From JAAYJR01 sp964495655 (GTDB taxonomy: Bacteria > Bacteroidota > Bacteroidia > Bacteroidales > Prolixibacteraceae): DNA of 49,613 bases. This document shows positions 44,213 to 49,613 of the stretch, in pieces (position 1 is the first letter of the stretch; every line of letters begins with the position of its first letter). The position numbers and the translations under genes were made by a program. Below the pieces are notes generated by a model that saw only the letters and a list, made by a program, of their open reading frames with translations, made no database searches and had not been told where the DNA came from. The DNA is taken from contig CAZBWK010000014.1 in NCBI GenBank assembly GCA_964495655.1, forward strand, positions 1 to 49,613, given 5' to 3'.

Positions 44213-45052
44213 ATGAACAGGTTAAAAGAAAATAATCAATCAATCTCCCAGTTGGCTGAAAAGCTGATTCACCATTACCAGATACCTTTTAATAAAAGCA
44301 ATGAGGAGACCCTGGACACTATTTTTAATAAGATAAGTAAATCAACAAACAGGAATAACTCGAAAATCACCTGGTTTATCAGAGCCGCAGTTTCTGTTGC
44401 AGCAACTGCGGCCATTCTCATTGCTTTTTATATCATGACAGCTACTGTTTCGTACCGTTCAGGCGATAATGAGACAGTTACCTGCAGGCTGCCTGACCGG
44501 TCAAGGGTAGTGCTTCACCATAACAGCACTGTAAAATACAACAAATATTTTTGGAAGGGCAATGTCCGCCTTACCGGCAAAGCATATTTTGAAGTTGTTA
44601 AAAATAAAAAATTCAAAGTGATCACAGAATCAGGTGAAGTTGAAGTACTGGGTACCAGGTTCTCGGTAGAAAGCAATGACAGGAATCTTAATGTTGAATG
44701 TTTTCAGGGTATGGTCCGTACCCATTATAATGAAAAATCATGGGTGCTTGACCCGGGTACGAAATTTTCGGGTGATCACAACAATAGTATAAAAACAAGC
44801 ATGGAAAGCGAAACGGGCTATCCTGACTTTGCACTTTTCCGACACTCCTTTTCGAGTGAAAAATTACCACTGGTATTTGACGAACTGGAATACTTTTTTG
44901 GTGTTGATATTGAAATAGAGTCGGGCGCCGAAAAACACTTTTCAGGCGCCATACAAACCGGCAGCCTTGAGAGTGCAATCCGGATCATATGCGAACCATT
45001 GGGACTTAAATATGTATTTACAAAAGAAAACAAAATAATAATTTCACAATGA
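44213..45052 (+). CDS. FecR-family anti-sigma factor
   Basis: The 279-residue protein has a short cytoplasmic N-terminus, one membrane helix (AAVSVAATAAILIAFYIM, about 55-75), and the FecR periplasmic domain (LPDRSRVVLHHNSTVKYN, TGKAYFEVVKN, VEVLGTRFSVE). It ends in an STN-like C-terminal region. A GTG at 44189 is in frame, but ATG 44213 is preferred. It comes after the receptor rather than directly after the sigma gene. Its stop overlaps the ATG of the next gene, so the two are translationally coupled. Confidence 0.93.
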   Translation: MNRLKENNQSISQLAEKLIHHYQIPFNKSNEETLDTIFNKISKSTNRNNSKITWFIRAAVSVAATAAILIAFYIMTATVSYRSGDNETVTCRLPDRSRVVLHHNSTVKYNKYFWKGNVRLTGKAYFEVVKNKKFKVITESGEVEVLGTRFSVESNDRNLNVECFQGMVRTHYNEKSWVLDPGTKFSGDHNNSIKTSMESETGYPDFALFRHSFSSEKLPLVFDELEYFFGVDIEIESGAEKHFSGAIQTGSLESAIRIICEPLGLKYVFTKENKIIISQ

Positions 45053-45936
45053 TGACATTTATGAAAACAAGATTATTTGCATTAATAACAATTTTATCAG
45101 CAGGTTTATTAGCAGGATGTAATGACCTTACTGAAGATCTGGATCAGGGAAAAGAAAAGGGAAACGGAAAAGGAACTGTTGTGGTTAAAATAACAGATGC
45201 GCCCTTCCCGGCAGACATGGTTGCGGAAGCAAATGTAACCATCGACTGGATAAAACTTCTGAAAAATGACGGTAACGATAATGACAGCCTCTCATCAGTT
45301 TTGATTGAACTGGAAGATATCATGACAGTCAACCTTCTTACCCTGTCAAACGGAGTTACAGAAATATTGGCGGAAACTGATGTACCGGCCGGAACCTATA
45401 AGGAAATAAGGCTGCACATCACAGACGCAGGTATAATGCTGAAAGACAGCACTGTATTTGATCTTAAAGTCCCTGGCGGCGATGCAAGCGGACTCAAAAT
45501 TAAGATAAAACCCGCACTTGAAATCGTGGAAGATATGACATCTGAAGTACTGCTCGATTTTGATGTCAGCCGCTCATTTGTGCTGAGGGGAAATATGAAG
45601 CATGGTTACGATAAAGTTGTCGGTTTTATTTTTAAGCCGGTTGTAAGGGCAGTTGCCTCTGCAGTCACTGCCGAAATCTATGGAACGGTGACAGATACAA
45701 CCGATGCAATTATTGAAAATGCACTTTTGACTCTTCTTTCCGGGACAGATACGGTTACAACAGCGCTGACAGACAGTATCGGACTCTATCGTATTATAGG
45801 GATCCTCCCGGGAGAATATTCCCTGACTTGCGAAAAAGACAGTTTTGTAACCCAGACAGTAACAGAGCTGGATGTCTCAAGCGGAGAAAGCATAGAGCAA
45901 AATTTTGAACTGGCCGCAACTGAAGACAACGATTAG
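45049..45936 (+). CDS. DUF4382-domain surface lipoprotein with carboxypeptidase-regulatory-like domain
   Basis: This 295-residue lipoprotein (lipobox LAGC, Cys24, followed by acidic residues) has a DUF4382 domain at about 45-200 (GTVVVKITDAPFPADMVAEANVTIDWI) and a carboxypeptidase-regulatory-like beta-sandwich at about 208-290 (AEIYGTVTDTTDAIIENALLTLLSG). Neither domain has a known enzymatic role; a binding or display function on the cell surface is likely. It overlaps the fecR stop (ATGA) and takes the place a SusD would hold. ATG 45061 is an alternative start. Confidence 0.88.
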   Translation: MMTFMKTRLFALITILSAGLLAGCNDLTEDLDQGKEKGNGKGTVVVKITDAPFPADMVAEANVTIDWIKLLKNDGNDNDSLSSVLIELEDIMTVNLLTLSNGVTEILAETDVPAGTYKEIRLHITDAGIMLKDSTVFDLKVPGGDASGLKIKIKPALEIVEDMTSEVLLDFDVSRSFVLRGNMKHGYDKVVGFIFKPVVRAVASAVTAEIYGTVTDTTDAIIENALLTLLSGTDTVTTALTDSIGLYRIIGILPGEYSLTCEKDSFVTQTVTELDVSSGESIEQNFELAATEDND

Positions 45937-45982
45937 TAATCCATCCCTATCTTACATATATCAGTATTAGAATAACTGATGC

Positions 45983-46027
45983 AAGCCCGGTGTGAAATTG
46001 TTCAGGCAATTCTATCCGGGCTTTTTG
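45983..46027 (+). terminator. Intrinsic terminator after the DUF4382 gene
   Basis: AAGCCCGG and CCGGGCTT form an 8-bp stem, with an inner GAATTG/CAATTC helix, followed by TTTTT. It closes the sigma-receptor-FecR-lipoprotein unit. Confidence 0.88.
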
Positions 46028-46139
46028 ATATTGTGCTAAAAACAGCACTGGTGTCTACAAAATGTCCATGAAAAGTAAATTCATTGTGCAACTAATTTTT
46101 GCAGTTTTACGCGCAAAAGTAAAATGATAAATACAATTT

Positions 46140-46664
46140 ATGATGCATGATGCTAAACTTACTATTATCGGTGTTGGATTGGACATTGACGGATCGTTGG
46201 TGTCTGACAGTGACATCAGGATAGATGGTACGTTTCACGGAGAACTTATTACCTCTGGAAAAATAGTCATTAGTAAAAATGGCTTTCTTGATGGTATTGT
46301 AAAAGGAAAAGATATTACAGTTCATGGAAAAGCAAATGGTGATTTTGAAGCATTAAATAATTTTCATGTTGCTCCGGGAGGGATCTTCGAAGGTTTTATT
46401 GACACCAGGTTTATGATTATTACAGAAGCAGCTTATTTTGACGGCTCCTGCGTTATAAATCCGGATAAGAATAAAGATGGTTTTTGCATGGGTCAAATTC
46501 ATTTATCAACCTTGAAAAAAGAGCCTCATAAAATAGAGAAAGTTAATAACAACATCCCTCAGTCAGCAGAGAGAGAAAAACATACAACGAACGAAAGACA
46601 CGGGAATGAAAAAGAATCAAATAATATTTTAAATAATACTATCAGTAAAATAAAATCATTGTGA
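46140..46664 (+). CDS. Bactofilin-family cytoskeletal protein
   Basis: This 174-residue protein has the bactofilin (DUF583) beta-helix at about residues 8-110 with the characteristic GSLVSDSDIRIDGTFHGEL, GIVKGKDITVHGKANGDFEA and GIFEGFIDT repeats. Bactofilins polymerise without nucleotide into filaments that position wall enzymes or other machinery. A polar, probably disordered tail of about 60 residues follows and ends in a helix-prone stretch (NNILNNTISKIKSL). An actin-like gene starts 13 bp downstream in the same direction, so the two proteins likely function together. ATG 46140 and ATG 46143 are both possible starts. Confidence 0.93.
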   Translation: MMHDAKLTIIGVGLDIDGSLVSDSDIRIDGTFHGELITSGKIVISKNGFLDGIVKGKDITVHGKANGDFEALNNFHVAPGGIFEGFIDTRFMIITEAAYFDGSCVINPDKNKDGFCMGQIHLSTLKKEPHKIEKVNNNIPQSAEREKHTTNERHGNEKESNNILNNTISKIKSL

Positions 46665-46677
46665 AATCAAATTAATT

Positions 46678-47724
46678 ATGCAAAAATCATTTATTTTCCC
46701 AAGTGTATTTGAAGAGAACTACAGGCAATTTGAAAAAGTAGCTGACACATTTCTGGATGCAATGAAAATTGTCAACTTCAAAGATAAAGATTATATCGTT
46801 GGTGAGCTTGCACTGAAAGAGGGCAACTCACCTCACAAATTCCTGAACAGTTCAGCACATGACCTGGATTATCAATTACTTGGCTCAATAGGTCTTTTAA
46901 TTGCCACACAGGGGTCATATTCAAAATTAATAGTGACAACAGGATTCCCGTTTACAACCTATCAGCCTTATAAAAAAGAGGCAATCGATTTTTTAAAAGG
47001 ATCACATGAAATCAACTTTGATTCATCACCGTTAGGGGGTAAAAATTCAGAAACTGTCAGGCTTACTGTTTCCGAAGCTGACGTGCTGCCGGAAGTGAAT
47101 GGATGTGTAAAGGCAATCAGAAACGGAGAGATAAAAGACAAAGAGCACTTTTTCATTGCAAGCCTTGGGTATGGCACTTTTGAATTGGGGCTCTCTTCTC
47201 CCGAAGGAATTATTTACAGGACAACACACAGTGCTCATGGACTTATGTATGCCGTTAATATATGGGAATATGAATTACAAAAAAAGTATTACATAAATCT
47301 ACTGACTGAGCAACAGATAGAAAGATCATTCCAACGGGGAAGAATGATAATTAACAGAAAAAATACCGATTTAACAGATCTGCGTGAAAAAACACTGAAG
47401 ACCTATTACTCAGAAGTCATTTCTCCTGCAATGAGAAAAAAATTTAACGATGAGGATTTCTTCAGGGCTAAAAAAATCTATCTTACAGGCGGCGGGGCAA
47501 TGTACGATGTTATAGTAGATTGCTTTAAAGAAGAGTTCAATGACATTCTTGATGTGATTGTATTTTCTGAACCTTATCTGGCTGCAAGTAAAGGATACTG
47601 CCAGCATTCAATAGAAATAGCAAAAGATCTGATCAACACTCTTGATAATAAAGAAAGTTATACCTGTGTAGGACTCGATCTTGGAAATAATAACACTGTA
47701 ATCACTGTTAATAACGATTTTTGA
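46678..47724 (+). CDS. Actin-like ATPase (ParM/Alp type), apparently circularly permuted
   Basis: This 348-residue protein follows the ParM/Alp order but begins at the segment that normally comes after phosphate-1. It has FIFPSV at 5-10, IVGELALKEG at 40-49, LIVTTGFPF at 84-92, a catalytic-type Glu139 in LPEVNGC, a phosphate-2-like ASLGYGTFEL at 161-170, an adenosine motif IYLTGGGAMYDV at 267-278, and EPYLAASKGY at 298-307. The phosphate-1 motif GLDLGNNNT, expected at the N-terminus, is instead at 332-340, eight residues from the end. The bactofilin gene occupies the upstream DNA, so no missing N-terminus is encoded there. The usual Asp of phosphate-2 is Ser162, so hydrolysis may be weak. Confidence 0.8.
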   Translation: MQKSFIFPSVFEENYRQFEKVADTFLDAMKIVNFKDKDYIVGELALKEGNSPHKFLNSSAHDLDYQLLGSIGLLIATQGSYSKLIVTTGFPFTTYQPYKKEAIDFLKGSHEINFDSSPLGGKNSETVRLTVSEADVLPEVNGCVKAIRNGEIKDKEHFFIASLGYGTFELGLSSPEGIIYRTTHSAHGLMYAVNIWEYELQKKYYINLLTEQQIERSFQRGRMIINRKNTDLTDLREKTLKTYYSEVISPAMRKKFNDEDFFRAKKIYLTGGGAMYDVIVDCFKEEFNDILDVIVFSEPYLAASKGYCQHSIEIAKDLINTLDNKESYTCVGLDLGNNNTVITVNNDF

Positions 47725-47873
47725 AATTTGTAACGAGACATTTTTTTATTCCCCGGCAATCCCATACCGGCATATTGATTGACATATTATCCTTTTATTG
47801 TATAATTGAATCGAAATTTTTATACTTTCGAAGCATAATTTGATTTTGCCATACCGGATCACAAAATTATTTT

Positions 47874-48674
47874 ATGCAAAAAAAAGTAGTAATTATCACC
47901 GGAGCTTCCTCAGGGATTGGAAAAGCTCTTGCCGAAAAATATGCCGCTGAAGGATGGGCCCTTGTACTAGGCGCCCGTCGTGAAGAACGATTAAGAGAAC
48001 TTCAGTCAGCCCCGGATGCCGGGGTGCTGACTGTTAAAACAGATGTAACGCTGGAATCTGATTGTGAAATTCTTATAAAAAAAGCAATCGAAAAATTTGG
48101 ACGGATTGATGCACTTATAAACAATGCAGGTATATCTATGCGTGCATTGTTTAACTATACTGATCTGGAAGTCCTCCACCGGGTAATGAATGTAAATTTT
48201 TGGGGAACAGTATATTGCACAAAATACGCACTGCCTCATCTGCTTAAAACCAGGGGAACGGTCATTGGAATCATATCGATCGGCGGATATATCGGACTAC
48301 CTGGCAGGACAGGTTATTCGGCTTCCAAATTTGCTGTCAGGGGATTTTTAGAAGCCTTAAGGACAGAAAATCTGAAGACAGGACTTCACGTGCTGATAGC
48401 AGCGCCGGGATTTACAGCTTCGGAAATAAGAAAATCGGCGCTCACGGCAAACGGCAGTCCGCAGGGTGAAACACCCCGTGATGAAAACAATATGATGTCG
48501 GCAGAGGAATGTGCCAAACATATTTACAATGCTGCTAAAAAAAGGAAACGACAGTTGATACTGACCTTCCTGGAGGGTAAATTCACAGTATTTCTTTCTA
48601 AATTTATGCCAGGGTTCGTAGACAGGATGTCTTATAAAATGTTTGCAAATGAGCCGGATTCTCCTTTCAAATAA
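47874..48674 (+). CDS. Short-chain dehydrogenase/reductase
   Basis: This 266-residue classical SDR has the cofactor motif TGASSGIG at 9-16, NNAG at 83-86, and the catalytic set Ser135, Tyr148 and Lys152 (GYSASK). Arg36-Arg37 after the second strand (GARREERL) suggests NADP(H) rather than NAD(H). Substrate is unknown. The C-terminus carries an extra basic and hydrophobic tail (KKRKRQLILTFLEGKFTVFLSKF) like SDRs that associate with membranes. The esterase gene follows 12 bp on, so the two are probably co-transcribed. Confidence 0.95.
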   Translation: MQKKVVIITGASSGIGKALAEKYAAEGWALVLGARREERLRELQSAPDAGVLTVKTDVTLESDCEILIKKAIEKFGRIDALINNAGISMRALFNYTDLEVLHRVMNVNFWGTVYCTKYALPHLLKTRGTVIGIISIGGYIGLPGRTGYSASKFAVRGFLEALRTENLKTGLHVLIAAPGFTASEIRKSALTANGSPQGETPRDENNMMSAEECAKHIYNAAKKRKRQLILTFLEGKFTVFLSKFMPGFVDRMSYKMFANEPDSPFK

Positions 48675-48686
48675 AATCAGGCAGAT

Positions 48687-49589
48687 ATGAAGCAGCTATC
48701 TTTTATTCTAATTTTTGTTATCTCTGCAATGGCAATCGCTGCACAGGACAAAATATTAAAAGTATGGCCCGGCGGAGCCCCCAACCATAACGGTATGGAT
48801 CAACCTGAAGAAAAATATGACGGTGTGCGCGTAAGAAATGTGTCAGAAGCCGAAATGTTTGTATTTCTTCCTTCCGGTGAAATAAACAGAGGCGCAGCCG
48901 TAGTGATTTGTCCGGGTGGAGGATACCAGATTGAAGCGATGGACCACGAAGGATTTGAAATAGCAAAATGGCTGCAGTCAAAAGGTGTTGCAGGCATTGT
49001 ACTTAAATACCGTCTGCCATACGGCCACCATGAGATACCATCGTGCGATGCCAGACAGGCAATACGGATAGTAAGAGCCAATGCCCGTGAATGGGGTATT
49101 GATGAAAACAGTTTAGGCATTGCAGGTTCTTCTGCCGGCGGCCACCTGGCTTCCACAGTCGGTACCCGCTTTGATAAAGGAGACACGGAAAGTAAATTGC
49201 CACTGGGAAATATCAGTTGCCGTCCTGATTTCCTGCTGCTGCTCTATCCTGTAATTACGTTTAAAGAGGAGTTCGGACACATGGGGTCCCGTAAAAATCT
49301 CATCGGAGAAGGAAACAACTGGCAGCTGGCAGAGTTCTATTCAAATGAATTACATGTTACAGAAGAAACACCTCCTGCTTTTATAGTTCTTGCTGACGAC
49401 GACAAAGTGGTATTGCCCAGAAATTCGGTTGAATTTTATTCAGCTCTCAAAGCAAAAAATATCCCGGCAGAAATGCATATTTTCAGGGAGGGCGGTCACG
49501 GATTTGGCATGAACAAGAAAAACCTTCCGGTTGACCAGTGGCCGGACCTGTTCTACGGATGGCTGAAGGCAACAAAAATTATTAAATAA
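48687..49589 (+). CDS. Secreted alpha/beta-hydrolase esterase (acetylxylan-esterase-like)
   Basis: This 300-residue exported protein (signal about 1-19, ending AIAAQ) has an alpha/beta-hydrolase fold. The oxyanion region is VICPGGGYQ and the nucleophile Ser149 lies in GSSAG; the acid is probably in VLADDDKVV and the His in EGGHGFG. The layout resembles Bacteroidota carbohydrate esterases that deacetylate xylan or other glycans. Its stop overlaps the start of the next gene (TAATG). Confidence 0.93.
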   Translation: MKQLSFILIFVISAMAIAAQDKILKVWPGGAPNHNGMDQPEEKYDGVRVRNVSEAEMFVFLPSGEINRGAAVVICPGGGYQIEAMDHEGFEIAKWLQSKGVAGIVLKYRLPYGHHEIPSCDARQAIRIVRANAREWGIDENSLGIAGSSAGGHLASTVGTRFDKGDTESKLPLGNISCRPDFLLLLYPVITFKEEFGHMGSRKNLIGEGNNWQLAEFYSNELHVTEETPPAFIVLADDDKVVLPRNSVEFYSALKAKNIPAEMHIFREGGHGFGMNKKNLPVDQWPDLFYGWLKATKIIK

Positions 49590-49613
49590 TGAAACGAGAA
49601 TCCCTGTTAAAAT
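49589..49613 (+). CDS. Start of a further gene, cut by the window end
   Basis: An ATG at 49589 overlaps the esterase stop (TAATG) and reads MKRESLLK before the window ends. The basic start is consistent with a signal peptide, but too little is present to say what it is. Confidence 0.5.

Noticed and set aside
1..49613. tRNA, rRNA, CRISPR arrays, insertion sequences and phage genes
   Set aside because: I scanned the intergenic gaps for the T-loop pattern, regular spacer repeats and transposase motifs and found nothing convincing; a dedicated search could still find small RNAs.

Overview
The window looks like a chromosomal segment of a marine or environmental member of the Bacteroidota, probably near Bacteroidales/Marinilabiliales. 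The evidence is a SusC/SusD pair with an ECF sigma/FecR relay, a TonB receptor with an N-terminal STN domain, dipeptidyl peptidase IV, a fused OtsA-OtsB protein, an RRM RNA-binding protein, and several TAnnTTTG-type -7 promoter boxes with few Shine-Dalgarno sequences. The genus cannot be fixed from the sequence alone. I saw no tRNA, rRNA, CRISPR array, transposase or phage gene.

Layout. (1) 200-17773, minus strand: a polysaccharide utilization locus. In transcription order it holds an ECF sigma factor, a GH78 alpha-L-rhamnosidase, a FecR anti-sigma factor, SusC, SusD, an Asp-box (sialidase-fold) protein, a sulfatase, and three more Asp-box proteins. It probably handles a sulfated, rhamnose-containing glycan, since the Asp-box proteins show no sialidase FRIP motif. 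Upstream on the same strand are a degenerate M23-like secreted protein and a PlsC-type acyltransferase. (2) 19969-20476: an RRM protein and a cold-shock protein in tandem, closed by a clear terminator. (3) 20816-23499, minus: metY-metA (O-acetylhomoserine route), preceded by a 32-codon leader ORF ending in Met/Cys-rich residues directly against a hairpin, and followed by a 35-codon ORF coupled to metA. (4) 23605-33990: a PIG-L deacetylase, an unrecognised internally duplicated protein, a second degenerate M23-like protein, a GH15 enzyme divergent from a fused trehalose-6-phosphate synthase/phosphatase, DPP-IV, and a DRE-TIM aldolase with a chorismate mutase. (5) 34582-37821, plus: thrS-infC-rpmI-rplT, with infC apparently starting at AUA behind a perfect AGGAGG. 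(6) 37858-45936: a MATE transporter, an aldose epimerase lipoprotein, and a second surface-signalling locus (ECF sigma, STN-TonB receptor, FecR, DUF4382 lipoprotein). (7) 46140-47724: bactofilin plus an actin-like ATPase whose phosphate-1 motif sits at the extreme C-terminus. (8) 47874-end: an SDR, an alpha/beta esterase, and the first codons of another gene.

The strongest candidate for something undescribed is the bactofilin/actin-like pair. The actin-like protein has the usual ALP/ParM segments in order, but the LDLGNNNT strand-loop-strand that should open the protein instead closes it, as if the fold were circularly permuted. Next are the metY leader ORF with its hairpin and an 80-bp dispersed hairpin repeat in three copies, two of which abut stop codons in the polysaccharide locus.
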